Source: Alsobacter metallidurans
GTDB lineage: Bacteria > Pseudomonadota > Alphaproteobacteria > Rhizobiales > Beijerinckiaceae
Assembly: GCF_014636935.1 (NCBI RefSeq)
Contig: NZ_BMES01000001.1
Span: 1,033,383 to 1,097,382 of the forward strand
Direction of reading: 5' to 3'
DNA length: 64,000 nucleotides
A program made the position numbers and the translations under genes. The notes beneath the pieces are model-generated. The model did not search any database. It had not been told where the DNA came from and saw nothing but the letters and a program-made list of their open reading frames with translations. Shown here piece after piece: positions 51,918 to 61,286 of the stretch; the first letter of the stretch is position 1; each line of letters starts with the position of its first letter.

Positions 51918-52883
51918 GTGGCGGTCTACACCGACGTCTCGGACGAAGAGCTCTCGGCCTTCGTGGAGAAGTACGACATCGGCGGCCTTCTGGCCGCCAA
52001 GGGCATCGCCGAAGGCGTCGAGAACTCCAATTACCTGCTGCACGCGCAGAAGGGCTTCTACATCCTCACGCTCTACGAGAAGCGCGTGCGCGAGGAGGAC
52101 CTGCCGTTTTTTGTCGGCCTCATGCAGCATCTGGCGGCTGGCGGCCTCAATTGCCCTGTGCCTGTGCGCACCCGCGACGGCGAGGCGCTGGGCCGGCTCG
52201 CCGGCCGGCCGGCCTGCATCGTCACCTTCCTGGACGGCATGGGCGTGCGCCGCCCCGGCGTCGGTCACTGCATGGCGGTGGGCGAGGCGCTGGCCCGCCT
52301 GCATCTCGCCGGCGCCGACTTCCCCATGCGCCGCGCCAACGCGCTCTCGGTCGGCGGCTGGAGGCCGCTGTTCGAGGCCGCCGAGGCGCGCGCCGACACG
52401 GTGACGCCGGGCCTGCGCGAGCACACCGCCGCCGCGCTGGCGGCGCTGGAGCGCGACTGGCCCACCGGCCTGCCCGAGGGCGTGATCCACGCGGATCTCT
52501 TTCCCGACAACGTGTTCTTTCTCGGCCCGCAGCTCTCCGGGCTTATCGACTTCTATTTCGCCTGCACGGACGCGCTGGCCTACGACCTCGCGATCGGCCT
52601 CAACGCCTGGTGTTTCGAGAATGACGGCTCCTACAACATGACCAAGGGTCGCGCGATGATCGCCGGCTACGAGCGCGTGCGCCGGCTGGAGCCCGCCGAG
52701 GTGGAAGCCTTGCCGACGCTCTGCCGCGGCGCGGCGCTGCGCTTCATGCTCACCAGGCTGGTGGACTGGCTCAACGTGCCGCCCGGCGCGCTGGTGCGCC
52801 CCAAGGACCCGCTGGAATACTACCGCAAGCTGCGTTTCCACGAGCGCGCCGCCTGCGCGTCCGACTACGGGCGCACGCCATGA
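51918..52883 (+). CDS. thrB: homoserine kinase (ThrB2 type)
   Basis: A 321-residue kinase of the aminoglycoside-phosphotransferase-like fold, phosphorylating homoserine for threonine synthesis; this is the ThrB2 class used by many alphaproteobacteria instead of the GHMP type. Markers are [22 protein letters not shown], the catalytic loop [15 protein letters not shown], and [26 protein letters not shown] at 51918 is the start, four bases after ispH. Its last four bases (ATGA) overlap the rnhA start. thrC lies about 10 kb away. Confidence 0.96.
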   Translation: MAVYTDVSDEELSAFVEKYDIGGLLAAKGIAEGVENSNYLLHAQKGFYILTLYEKRVREEDLPFFVGLMQHLAAGGLNCPVPVRTRDGEALGRLAGRPACIVTFLDGMGVRRPGVGHCMAVGEALARLHLAGADFPMRRANALSVGGWRPLFEAAEARADTVTPGLREHTAAALAALERDWPTGLPEGVIHADLFPDNVFFLGPQLSGLIDFYFACTDALAYDLAIGLNAWCFENDGSYNMTKGRAMIAGYERVRRLEPAEVEALPTLCRGAALRFMLTRLVDWLNVPPGALVRPKDPLEYYRKLRFHERAACASDYGRTP

Positions 52884-53359
52884 CGACGACGGACGGCGCG
52901 GCCGACAAAGTCACGATCTACACGGACGGCGCCTGCAGCGGAAATCCCGGCCCGGGCGGCTGGGGCGCGCTGCTGGTCGCGGGCGACAAGAAAAAGGTCA
53001 TGAAGGGCGGCGAGCCGCTCACCACCAACAACCGCATGGAGCTGATGGCCGCCATCATGGCGCTGGAGGCGCTGAAGCGTCCCTGCGTGGTCGACCTCTG
53101 GACCGACAGCCAATATGTCCGCCAGGGCGTCACCACCTGGATCCACGGCTGGAAGCGCAACGGCTGGAAAACCGCCGACAAGAAGCCCGTCAAGAACGCC
53201 GAACTTTGGCAACAGCTCGACGCGGCCCGCGGCAAGCACACGGTCCAATTCCACTGGGTGAAAGGCCATGCCGGCCACACCGAGAACGAGATGGTGGACG
53301 GGTTGGCCCGGGAAGGAATGGCGCCATTCCTGCCGAAGAAACGCGGGGCGGCGGGGTAA
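52880..53359 (+). CDS. rnhA: ribonuclease HI
   Basis: A 159-residue nuclease that cuts RNA in RNA/DNA hybrids. All catalytic acids are present: Asp in [16 protein letters not shown], Glu in [10 protein letters not shown], Asp in [12 protein letters not shown], Asp in NEMVDGLAR, and His in WVKGHAGH. It begins in the last four bases of thrB. It is followed by the repeat family A copy at 53401, which may end the operon. Confidence 0.97.
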   Translation: MTTTDGAADKVTIYTDGACSGNPGPGGWGALLVAGDKKKVMKGGEPLTTNNRMELMAAIMALEALKRPCVVDLWTDSQYVRQGVTTWIHGWKRNGWKTADKKPVKNAELWQQLDAARGKHTVQFHWVKGHAGHTENEMVDGLAREGMAPFLPKKRGAAG

Positions 53360-53400
53360 ACCCCCTGGGCCATGGGGACGAGAGGGGCGGGTCCCTCGCC

Positions 53401-53508
53401 CGTCATTGCGAGCGACAGCGAAGCAATCCAGCTGACGCAGGGCCACTCGGCTCAGAGCCTTTCGCCCGGCGCCTGGGTTGCTTCGTCGCTGCGCTCCTCG
53501 CAATGACG
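53401..53508. repeat. palindromic repeat family A copy
   Basis: Left arm cgtcattgcgagcgacagcg plus aagcaatccag; right arm gggttgcttcgtcgctgcg plus ctcctcgcaatgacg, with a slightly longer spacer than the other copies. Located between convergent rnhA and peroxiredoxin genes. Confidence 0.8.
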
Positions 53509-53594
53509 GCGAGGCGCACTATCGGGCATGAACGACCGGTACAAGCCTGGCCATGACGAACATGGGGCGGCTTGTGCCGGATGAATGCCCCAGC

Positions 53595-54080
53595 TCAGAG
53601 CTGCTTCAGCAGGTTCTCGGCGCCCGAGACGTCAGCCTTGGAGGGCGAGTCCTCGACGTTGACGGCGCGCACGACGCCGTCGTCGACGATCATCGAGTAG
53701 CGCTGCGAGCGGGTGCCGAGGCCAAAGCCCGTGCCGTCGAGGGCGAGGCCGAGGGCCTTGGCGAAGTCGCCGTTGCCATCGGACAGGAACTCGATCTTGC
53801 CGGAGCCGCCGGTGGACTTGGCCCAGGCGTCCATCACGAAGACGTCGTTGACGCCCGTGACCGCGATGGCGTCCACGCCCTTGGCGAGAATCTCGTCGGC
53901 CTTCTCGATGAAGCCCGGCAGGTGGTTTTTGTGGCAGGTGGGCGTGAAGGCGCCGGGCACCGCGAACAGCACCACCTTGCGGCCCGAGAAGATCTCCTCG
54001 GTGGTCTTGGCGGCCGGGCCGTTCTCGGTCATGACGCGAAACGTGGCCTGGGGCAGGGTATCGCCGACTGCGATGCTCAT
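53595..54080 (-). CDS. peroxiredoxin (type 5 / AhpE-like)
   Basis: A 161-residue thiol peroxidase. The peroxidatic Cys49 is in PGAFTPTCHKNHLPGF, the hallmark of the Prx5 class. It reduces H2O2 and organic peroxides, probably using glutathione/glutaredoxin or thioredoxin. The start ATG at 54080 follows AGGAG. Its product and the following thiol-disulphide protein gene are on the same strand, 94 bases apart. Confidence 0.95.
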   Translation of the reverse strand: MSIAVGDTLPQATFRVMTENGPAAKTTEEIFSGRKVVLFAVPGAFTPTCHKNHLPGFIEKADEILAKGVDAIAVTGVNDVFVMDAWAKSTGGSGKIEFLSDGNGDFAKALGLALDGTGFGLGTRSQRYSMIVDDGVVRAVNVEDSPSKADVSGAENLLKQL

Positions 54081-54174
54081 CGAAAACTCTCCTGGGGATC
54101 TCGGGCTTGGCCCGGACGGATGCTCAGCGCAGGGGCCGGGCGGGGAACCCGCCCTGCGTCATGACGGCCTAGAT

Positions 54175-55032
54175 CTAGTGCGGCTTGATCATGGCGTCGA
54201 GATGGGCTTCCACGGCCTTGTCGCCCGCCGTCAGCGTGACCGTGAGGGGCTGGCCCGCCAGCCTGGCGTCCGCGGGCCGCGCCTCCACGGAAAGGCGCCA
54301 TGTGGCGCGGCGGTTTGCCCCCTCGACGGTCTCGGTCGCGAGCGCCGGAACGCCGAAGAGCCAGTCGGCCGTGGGGCCCTCCACGAAGATGTCGGTGGCC
54401 GCGCCGGCGGGCGTCAGCGTGGTGGCCAGAACGGCCTTGTCGTCCGGCGTGGGCTCCAGGCTGGCGATCGCCGGGACCTCGCGGTCGCCGATCTTGCCCG
54501 ACTTCGGCGTGCGCGCGACCGCGTCACGCACGCTCGACGCGAAGGGGGCGAGCAGGCCGCCCAGCGGCAGCGCGGCCTCGCCGTTGACCGGGATGCAGAT
54601 CTGCTCGCAGACCGCGTAGTCGAGCTTGAGGTCGAGCTTCGCGGGCTTGGCGGGGTCGGCGAGCGTCACCCGCACGGGCAGCAGCGCCTTGTCCTTGTAG
54701 CCGATCGACGACCCGGCCGCGTCCTGGAAGCGCGTCGGCGCGGGCCAGAGCACCTCGACGGATCGGACGTTCTCCGACCGCGACCAGTCGAAGCTCGGCG
54801 GCAGGCCCGAGTCGCCCGGCATGCGCCAATAGGTTTTGAAGTGCGGATCGAGCCGGATCTCGACGCCGGCGAGGCGCTGGCCGGGCTTGTCGCCCGCGCC
54901 GCCGTCCACGAGGCGGAACGATGCGTGGAAGCCGGACTGCCAGTCCGACGCGCCCGGCGAGGCGGCGAGGGACGGGGAAGCCGCGCATGCGACGGCGAGC
55001 AGCAGGGCGGAGACGGCGCGAAAAAAGGTCAT
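54175..55032 (-). CDS. secreted DsbD N-terminal (alpha) domain-like protein
   Basis: A 285-residue protein with a Sec signal peptide (cleavage near SLAASPG). The mature part resembles the periplasmic alpha domain of DsbD, an immunoglobulin-like thiol-disulphide module; the active pair is C-E-Q-I-C in YAVCEQICIPVNGEA. There is no membrane domain, so electrons must come from another protein, such as a CcdA-type carrier elsewhere. It could reduce oxidised periplasmic cysteines. The start at 55032 follows GAGAGGCGG; the frame runs back to 55758 only as a shadow. Confidence 0.88.
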   Translation of the reverse strand: MTFFRAVSALLLAVACAASPSLAASPGASDWQSGFHASFRLVDGGAGDKPGQRLAGVEIRLDPHFKTYWRMPGDSGLPPSFDWSRSENVRSVEVLWPAPTRFQDAAGSSIGYKDKALLPVRVTLADPAKPAKLDLKLDYAVCEQICIPVNGEAALPLGGLLAPFASSVRDAVARTPKSGKIGDREVPAIASLEPTPDDKAVLATTLTPAGAATDIFVEGPTADWLFGVPALATETVEGANRRATWRLSVEARPADARLAGQPLTVTLTAGDKAVEAHLDAMIKPH

Positions 55033-55143
55033 CCGCCTCTCATGCCAGAGCCGCCCGCGCCCGCAAAGTGACGAGACGGTGATGGGCGTTGGAACGGCGC
55101 GCCCGGGCCCGCGTTGGCTTCGCAGCGAAATGGGCATACGATC

Positions 55144-55764
55144 ATGTTCCTTGAAACCATCGAGAATTCCGTCGCGATGACGTCCCGCGGCTTCCTGGAC
55201 GGTCAGATGCTGATCGCAATGCCGGGCATGCCGGACGAGCGGTTCGCCCGAACGGTGATTTATGTCTGCGCGCACTCGCCAGAAGGCGCGATGGGCTTGG
55301 TGATCAACCAGCCGGCGCCGAACATCGAATTCCCGCATCTGCTCGAGCAGCTCGAGATCATCACGGCCGACAGCGGCATCAAGCTGCCCGAGCGCGCCGA
55401 GCGCTTCAAGGTGCTGAAGGGCGGCCCGGTGGAGACCGGCCGCGGATTCGTGCTCCATTCGTCGGACTTCTTTATCGACAAGTCGACCCTGCCGATCGAC
55501 GACGGCATCTGCCTCACCGCGACCGTCGACATCCTGCGCGCCATCGCAACCGGCGGCGGGCCGCGCGACGCCATTTTGGCGCTGGGCTATGCCGGCTGGG
55601 GCGCGGGCCAACTCGAAACCGAGATCAACGAGAACGGCTGGCTGCATTGCGAGGCCGACCCGCAACTGCTGTTCGATGGCGGGTTCGAGACGAAATACGA
55701 CCGCGCGCTGCGCAAGATCGGCGTCGATCCCGCGATGCTTTCGACGGAGGCCGGTCACGCGTGA
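55144..55764 (+). CDS. YqgE/AlgH family protein (DUF179)
   Basis: A 206-residue cytoplasmic protein of the YqgE/AlgH family. Blocks [51 protein letters not shown] and [16 protein letters not shown] match. In some bacteria it is a transcriptional regulator (AlgH), but its biochemical role is unsettled. The ATG at 55144 is chosen rather than 55114. It is divergent from the DsbD-like gene, with 111 bases between. Confidence 0.92.
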   Translation: MFLETIENSVAMTSRGFLDGQMLIAMPGMPDERFARTVIYVCAHSPEGAMGLVINQPAPNIEFPHLLEQLEIITADSGIKLPERAERFKVLKGGPVETGRGFVLHSSDFFIDKSTLPIDDGICLTATVDILRAIATGGGPRDAILALGYAGWGAGQLETEINENGWLHCEADPQLLFDGGFETKYDRALRKIGVDPAMLSTEAGHA

Positions 55765-55794
55765 GCGTTAGACACGCGAGTGATCTTTGCTAAG

Positions 55795-56028
55795 ATGACC
55801 CGCATGGGCAAAATCGACGCTGCTCTTCGGGCCTGGGAAGATCTGGACGAGTCTGAGAAGGACACGTTCGAGGCGATCATCGCCGAACAGCGCCATCCAG
55901 AACAGGAACTTTTGTCGACCGATCAGCAGGCTGAGGTCGACGAGCTCGTTGCCCAGCTCGAAGCAGGGACGCTGGAATTGGCGACGGACGAACGTGTCGT
56001 CGCCCTGCGGCGTTCCGTTGGCCTTTGA
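55795..56028 (+). CDS. antitoxin-like protein of a ParE-type toxin-antitoxin pair
   Basis: A 77-residue acidic, helical protein, rich in Glu, Asp, Leu and Ala (WEDLDESEKDTFEAIIAEQ, then ELVAQLEAGTLELATDERVV). It has no DNA-binding motif that I recognise but has the composition of small addiction-module antitoxins. Its stop TGA overlaps the TTG of the downstream toxin frame (TTGA). The start is uncertain: GTG 55780, ATG 55795 and ATG 55804 are in frame. GC is lower than the neighbours, suggesting acquisition. Confidence 0.65.
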   Translation: MTRMGKIDAALRAWEDLDESEKDTFEAIIAEQRHPEQELLSTDQQAEVDELVAQLEAGTLELATDERVVALRRSVGL

Positions 56029-56306
56029 AGGTCGTTTATTCAGATAAGGCCGCGAGCCAGCTCGAAAACATCAGAGACTATCTTTCGGCCGAGAGCGCTA
56101 CCCTGGGTCCCGAAACGGTCGCACGCATCTTCAAGTGCGCGGACACGATTCACCTATGGCCAGAGGGTGGGCGTCGTCAGCGAGGCAACATTCGCCTCCG
56201 CGTGGTTCCCCATCTGCCCTAAGTGATCCTTTACCGGGCCGACCGGCGGAAGAATGTTCTGACCATCCTCGCCGTCTACCACACCGCACAGGACCGACCC
56301 CGCTAG
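56025..56306 (+). pseudogene. ParE/RelE-type toxin gene interrupted by an in-frame stop
   Basis: From TTG at 56025 the frame encodes MKVVYSDKAASQLENIRDYL, the start of a ParE/RelE-fold toxin, and continues to RLRVVPHLP, where TAA at 56220-56222 stops it after 65 residues. The same frame goes on without break as VILYRADRRKNVLTILAVYH and ends at TAG 56304-56306, exactly the final strand pattern of ParE toxins (VxxYR...VLxVxH). A single TAC or TAT to TAA change explains it, with Tyr expected at that place. The product would lack the C-terminal strands and be inactive. The neighbouring antitoxin frame looks intact. The frame ends one base before the convergent GGDEF-EAL gene. Confidence 0.75.
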
Positions 56307-56307
56307 C

Positions 56308-59190
56308 TCACGCCGCCTCGGACGCCGCTCCCACCAGTTTGCGGGCTTCCAGCGCCGTCATGGGCGGGCCGAAGGCGTAGCCCTGCGCGTGTTCGCAGCC
56401 GAGCTGGTAGAGCTCGATGGCGTCGGACTCGGTCTCGGCGCCCTCGGCCACCACTTCCATGCCGAGGTCGTGCGCAAGCGTAATGATGGAGCGCAGGATC
56501 ACCGGGCGGGCGCCCTTGCCGTCGGGCTTCACGAAGGAGCGGTCGATCTTGATGGTGTCGAACGGGAAACGCTGCAGGTAGCTCAGCGACGAATAGCCGG
56601 TGCCGAAATCGTCCAGCGACAGCCCGGCGCCGAGATCGGCGATGCGGGTGAGGATCTGGGTGGCGTATTCCGGGTTCTCCATCACCAGGCTTTCGGTGAT
56701 CTCCAACTTCAGCGTGCCGCGCTGCACCGGATAGCGCGACAGCACCATCTTGACGTCCTGCAGGAGGTCGTGGCGCAAAAGCTGGCGGCTGGACACGTTG
56801 ACGCTGGCGAAGATGGGCGGGTCCACCTCCAGCGCCCGCTGCCAGGCGGCGAGCTCCTGGGCGGTGCGGTCGAGCGCGAACACGCCGAGCTCGATGATCA
56901 GGCCGCTCTCCTCCGCGATGGAGATGAACTCCGCCGGCGCGAGGCGGCCATGCTTGGGATGGTCCCAGCGCATCAGCGCCTCGAAGCCCGCCACGGTGCG
57001 GTCCTCCAGCCGGACGATGGGCTGGAACAGCATCTTGATCTCGTTGCGCTCCACGGCGCGGCGCAGGTCCATCTCCAGCGCCAGCCGGTCGGTGCGCTGC
57101 GCCCGCATCGCGGGGCGGAACACCTCGATGCGGTCGCCGCCGAGCTTCTTGGCGTGCATCATCGCGATCTCGGCCGAGCGCAGCACGTCCTCGCCGCGCG
57201 ACTGCGAGCTCGGATCCGGCAACGCGATGCCGGTGGAGGCGGTGAGGAAGATCTCGCGGTCGCCGAACACCACCGGGGTGGTGACGACGCGCCGGATGGT
57301 GTCGGCCAGCATGGTGATGCGGTCCGGCTCGCGCTCGGACAGCAGCAGCAGGCCGAACTGGTCGCCGGTGACGCGCGCCAGCGTGTCCTGCGGCTTCAGC
57401 AGGCGCCCGAGCCGGCGCGCCACCGCGAGCAGGATCGAGTCGCCGGCCGGCAGCCCAACCGACTCGTTGATCTGCTTGAACCGGTCGAGGTCGAGCACGA
57501 TCACGGTGGGGCGAACGTCGTCGTCCGTGCGCGCCAGCGTCAGGGCGTTGTCGAGCCGGTCGAGGAACAGCCGGCGGTTGGGCAAGCCGGTGAGGTTGTC
57601 ATGCACGGCGTCGTGCAGGATGCGCTCTTCGGCGGTCTTCATTTCGGTGACGTCGCCGAGCGTCCCGACCACGCGCACCACTTCGCCGTCCGAACCCACC
57701 ACCGGGCGGGCGCGAAGCGCGTACCAGTAGTAGTGGCCGTCCGAGGTCTTCAGGCGGAAGTCGAGCGAGACGCGCCCGCGGCGCTGTTCCAGCACGGCGT
57801 CCAGCGTGGCGCGGAAGCGGTCGCGGTCGAAGGGGTGCATCACCTCCAGCCAGTTGGCGGCCGGACCCTCCAGAGCGCCGCGCTTGAGGCCGAGCTGCGC
57901 CTCCACCTCGGGGCTGACGAACACCCGGTCGGCCGTGACGTCCCAGTCGAACACCGTGTCGCCGGAGCCGGCAAGCGCCAGCGCCTTGCGCTCGGCGTCG
58001 CTCACGAGCCCCTGCGCCAGCGCGCCGCCCGCAAAGGCGTGCTGCATCACCGTGAAGCCGATCAGCATCACGATCAGCACCAGGCCGCCCAGCAGGGCCG
58101 GGGACACGAAGTCGTTGGTGAGCTGGCCCGAGATCGCGAAGGCGGTGGCGATCACCCACACCAGCAGCAGGAACCAGGTCGGCGCCAGCATCACGGCGCG
58201 GTCGTAGTTGTGGGTGGAAAGGTAGACGACCAGCAGGAACCCCACCGCCGCCACGGCCGCGATGGAGATGCGCGCCACGCCGGCCGCCATCACGGGGTCG
58301 AACACCGCGAGCCCGATCAGCGCGGTGAGGAACACCAGCCAGCCGGCCGTGACGTGGCTGTAGCGCACGTGCCAGCGGTTGAGGTTGAGGTAGGCGAACA
58401 GGAACACCAGCAGGGTGGCGGCCAGCACCGCCTCGGCGGCGGATCGATACACCTGCTCGCCCTGCGGCGTGGTGGGGACGATCTTCTGCCAGAAGCCGAA
58501 ATCGATGCAGATATAGGCCAGCACCGCCCAGGCGAGCGCCGCCGCGGCGGGGAAGATCACCGCGCCCTTCACCACGAACACGATGGTGAGAAACAGCGCC
58601 AGGAGCCCCGCGATGCCGATCACGATGCCGCGGTAGAGGGTCAGGCCGTTGGCCTTTTCCTTGTAGTCGTCCGGATTCCACAGGTAGAGCTGCGGCAGCT
58701 TCGGATTGGCGAGCTCGGCGATGTACGTCACCGTGGAGCCCGGATCGAGCACGATCTCGAAGATGTCGGCCTCGGCGTTGTCCTCCCGGTCCGGGCTTTC
58801 GCCCTGGCTCGCCGTCACGGCGGTGATTCGCGTCGCGCCGAGGTCGGGCGACACCACGCCGGAATTCACCAGCCGGAAATGCGGGGCCACGAGCCAGCGG
58901 GTGAGCTGCTCGTTGGTGTCGTTCTTCAGCGCGAACACGATCCAGTCCGGCCGCGTGCCGGCCTCCTTCGCCTTGATGGCGATGCGCCTGACGATGCCAT
59001 CCGCGCCGGGAGCTGTGGAAATCTGGATCAGGTCTCCATCCGAGCGCGAGCGCTCCACGAAGGGCAGCAGGTCCACGGCCGCGCTGCCGGTCCGCACCGA
59101 CACGGGATCGAGCGCCAGGGCCGTCCCGGGGACGGCCGCCAGCGCGAGGACGAGCCCGGCCAAGGCGAAAATGAACCTGAGAAAACGCAA
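56308..59190 (-). CDS. membrane-bound PAS-GGDEF-EAL signalling protein
   Basis: A 960-residue protein from TTG 59190 (AGGA eight bases upstream, opening a signal peptide). The frame is open to a TTG at 59277, which has no ribosome site. After the signal, an extracytoplasmic domain (about 28-170) precedes seven or eight transmembrane helices (about 183-395), like 7TMR-DISM sensors. A PAS domain (about 400-515) follows, then GGDEF (about 525-690) with the active site degenerate to TGDQF (608-612), and EAL (about 700-955) with EALMRW and DDFGTGYSS intact. It probably degrades cyclic di-GMP, with the GGDEF domain as a regulatory GTP-binding module. It is monocistronic. Confidence 0.93.
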   Translation of the reverse strand: MRFLRFIFALAGLVLALAAVPGTALALDPVSVRTGSAAVDLLPFVERSRSDGDLIQISTAPGADGIVRRIAIKAKEAGTRPDWIVFALKNDTNEQLTRWLVAPHFRLVNSGVVSPDLGATRITAVTASQGESPDREDNAEADIFEIVLDPGSTVTYIAELANPKLPQLYLWNPDDYKEKANGLTLYRGIVIGIAGLLALFLTIVFVVKGAVIFPAAAALAWAVLAYICIDFGFWQKIVPTTPQGEQVYRSAAEAVLAATLLVFLFAYLNLNRWHVRYSHVTAGWLVFLTALIGLAVFDPVMAAGVARISIAAVAAVGFLLVVYLSTHNYDRAVMLAPTWFLLLVWVIATAFAISGQLTNDFVSPALLGGLVLIVMLIGFTVMQHAFAGGALAQGLVSDAERKALALAGSGDTVFDWDVTADRVFVSPEVEAQLGLKRGALEGPAANWLEVMHPFDRDRFRATLDAVLEQRRGRVSLDFRLKTSDGHYYWYALRARPVVGSDGEVVRVVGTLGDVTEMKTAEERILHDAVHDNLTGLPNRRLFLDRLDNALTLARTDDDVRPTVIVLDLDRFKQINESVGLPAGDSILLAVARRLGRLLKPQDTLARVTGDQFGLLLLSEREPDRITMLADTIRRVVTTPVVFGDREIFLTASTGIALPDPSSQSRGEDVLRSAEIAMMHAKKLGGDRIEVFRPAMRAQRTDRLALEMDLRRAVERNEIKMLFQPIVRLEDRTVAGFEALMRWDHPKHGRLAPAEFISIAEESGLIIELGVFALDRTAQELAAWQRALEVDPPIFASVNVSSRQLLRHDLLQDVKMVLSRYPVQRGTLKLEITESLVMENPEYATQILTRIADLGAGLSLDDFGTGYSSLSYLQRFPFDTIKIDRSFVKPDGKGARPVILRSIITLAHDLGMEVVAEGAETESDAIELYQLGCEHAQGYAFGPPMTALEARKLVGAASEAA

Positions 59191-59325
59191 CGAGGACGTC
59201 CTGGGGAATCGGCGCCGAACCTCCCGGACGGGCGGCGAAGCGTCAGCAGTGGTAGCTGTCGGAAGGGAGGAGGGCAAGGCGGGCTCGCCCCATCGGGAGG
59301 AACACGGCGTGGTTCTCGCCGCCCA

Positions 59326-59928
59326 TCAAGGCGAGGGTGTGTCCGCCGCAAACTCGGCCCGCAGCAGGGCGAAGAGCAGGTGGTCCTGCCACAGCCCGTC
59401 GATGCAAAGATACTGGCGGGCGTAGCCCTCGCGCTGGAAGCCGACCTTCTCGAGAACCCGCGTCGACGCGATGTTGTAGGGCACGCAGGCGGCCTCGATG
59501 CGGCGCAGCCGCAGCGTCTCGAACGCGTACGAGCAGGCGAGCCGCACGCCTGTCGTCATGGCGCCCGCGCCCGCATGCTGCTGGCCCATCCAGTAGCCCA
59601 GCGTCGCCGCCTGGGACACGCCGCGCCGCACCATGCCGAGCGTCAGGCCGCCCAGCAGCGCGCCGTCCGCTTCGCGAAACAGAAAAAACGGGTAGGCCGA
59701 GTCGTCCTCGATCTCGCGAGCATAGCGCTTGAGGCGGCGGCGAAAGGCCGGCTTAGTCAGGTCGTCCGAAGGCCAGACGGGCTCCCACGGCTTCAGAAAG
59801 TCGCGGCTCGCCTCACGCAGCGCCGCCCAGGCGTCGAAATCCTCCAGCCTCGGCGTGCGCAGCACGAAGCCTTTGCCGCGGAGACCCGGGGGCTCCTCGG
59901 CGGCGATCGGCAGACGGAAGAACGCCAT
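59326..59928 (-). CDS. GNAT acetyltransferase, RimJ/RimL type
   Basis: A 200-residue GNAT-fold enzyme with the acetyl-CoA-binding blocks GGLTLGMVRRGVSQAATLGYW and RRIEAACVPYNIASTRVLEKVGF. RimJ/RimL-type members acetylate the N-termini of ribosomal proteins S5 or L12, but the true acceptor is not known. ATG at 59928. It ends a four-gene leftward run from thrC, with 11 bases to the M16 gene. Confidence 0.9.
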   Translation of the reverse strand: MAFFRLPIAAEEPPGLRGKGFVLRTPRLEDFDAWAALREASRDFLKPWEPVWPSDDLTKPAFRRRLKRYAREIEDDSAYPFFLFREADGALLGGLTLGMVRRGVSQAATLGYWMGQQHAGAGAMTTGVRLACSYAFETLRLRRIEAACVPYNIASTRVLEKVGFQREGYARQYLCIDGLWQDHLLFALLRAEFAADTPSP

Positions 59929-59939
59929 CGCGCGCCCCG

Positions 59940-61286
59940 TCAGCTCGCGGTTTTAGCCGAGCCGACGCTTGGCTTTGCCGAGCCGAGATGCGCGGCGATG
60001 CGCGACGTGTCCATGAGCTTGCGGACGGGCCCGACGGCCGTCACCGTCGGGGCGCTCGCCAACGTGGCGGCGGCGACCCGCTTCACGTCGTCGAGCGTGA
60101 TCGCCTCGATGGCGGCCACGATCTCCTCGCGCGGCATCACGCGGCCGAAGGCCAGCACATGGCGGGCCATCTGCTCGGCCCGGCGGGCGGAGGATTCCAG
60201 CCCCATCAGCAGCGACACCTTGATCTGCTGCTTGGCGCGGACGACCTCCTCCTCGGTCGGCCGCTCCGCCGCCTCGCGCAGGCAGTCCAGCATCACGGGC
60301 ATGAACTCTGCCAGCTTGTCCTCGCCGGTGCCGCCATACACCGCGAAGGTGCCGGTGTCCGAGAAGGGCTGGTGAAACGAGTAGATCTCGTAGCACAGGC
60401 CACGCTTCTCGCGGATCTCCTGGAACAGGCGAGACGACATCCCGCCGCCGAGCAGGTTCGAGAACACATGCAGGGCGTAGTGGTCGGGATGGTTGAACGA
60501 GGCCCCCGCGAAGCCCACCACCATGTGGGCCTGCTCGAGCTTGCGGATCTTGCGCTGGTCGCCGCCCGAATAGATGCCCGCCACCGGCTCGGGCGCGACC
60601 TCGCCGCCGAACTTTGCGAAGCGGCGCGAAACCTCGTCCACCACGGCGTCGTGGTCCACCGCGCCGGCGGCCGCCACCACCATGTCCGGGCCGCGATACT
60701 GCCGCTCCAGAAAGCCGCGCATGCTCTCGGGCGTTTGCGCCCGTACGGTCTTGGGCGTTCCCAGGATCCGCCGCCCAATCGGCGCCCCGCCGTAGGCGGT
60801 CTCCATGAACATGTCGAAGACGATCTCGTCCGGCGTGTCCTCGCAGGCCCCGATCTCCTGCAGCACCACGCCTTTCTCGCGCCGGAGCTCGCCCTTGTCG
60901 AAGGCCGGCTCGGTGAGGATGTCGGACAGGATGTCGAGCGCCAGCGGCACGTCCTCGCCCAGCAGGCGCACATAGTAGGAGGTGCGCTCCACGCTGGTCT
61001 CGGCGTTAAGGTCGCCGCCCACAGCCTCGATCTCGGCGACGATCTCGAGCGCCGAGCGGCGGCGCGTGCCTTTGAAGGCCATGTGTTCCAACAGGTGCGC
61101 GAGGCCCTGCTCGCCGTCCCGCTCGTGGCGCGCGCCCGCGCCGATCCAGACGCCGAGCGACGCGGTGGCGAGTTGGGGGATGGTTTCGGTCACGACGCGC
61201 AGGCCGTTCGGCAGCGTGGTGATGCGCACCGCCTCCTGCCGCGGCGCGCCGAATTTCAAGTCCTTGTTGCGCGGGGGCGCATTCAT
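59940..61286 (-). CDS. M16 family processing peptidase
   Basis: A 448-residue insulinase-family peptidase. The zinc motif HLLEH (in GLAHLLEHMAFKGT) is intact, and the distant Glu ligand is in GVVLQEIGACEDTPDE. The C-terminal half has IREKRGLCYEIYSFHQ, the conserved Arg/Tyr block. It resembles the alphaproteobacterial peptidase often called mitochondrial-processing-peptidase-like, normally linked to thrC. The start ATG at 61286 overlaps thrC stop by four bases (ATGA). It is the third M16 gene in this window and, unlike the first pair, has no inactive partner adjacent. Confidence 0.95.
   Translation of the reverse strand: MNAPPRNKDLKFGAPRQEAVRITTLPNGLRVVTETIPQLATASLGVWIGAGARHERDGEQGLAHLLEHMAFKGTRRRSALEIVAEIEAVGGDLNAETSVERTSYYVRLLGEDVPLALDILSDILTEPAFDKGELRREKGVVLQEIGACEDTPDEIVFDMFMETAYGGAPIGRRILGTPKTVRAQTPESMRGFLERQYRGPDMVVAAAGAVDHDAVVDEVSRRFAKFGGEVAPEPVAGIYSGGDQRKIRKLEQAHMVVGFAGASFNHPDHYALHVFSNLLGGGMSSRLFQEIREKRGLCYEIYSFHQPFSDTGTFAVYGGTGEDKLAEFMPVMLDCLREAAERPTEEEVVRAKQQIKVSLLMGLESSARRAEQMARHVLAFGRVMPREEIVAAIEAITLDDVKRVAAATLASAPTVTAVGPVRKLMDTSRIAAHLGSAKPSVGSAKTAS

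Noticed and set aside
56389-60375. A 1328-codon plus-strand frame opposite the GGDEF-EAL, GNAT and M16 genes.
   Set aside because: His/Arg/Gln-rich antisense of three recognised genes; no ribosome site.
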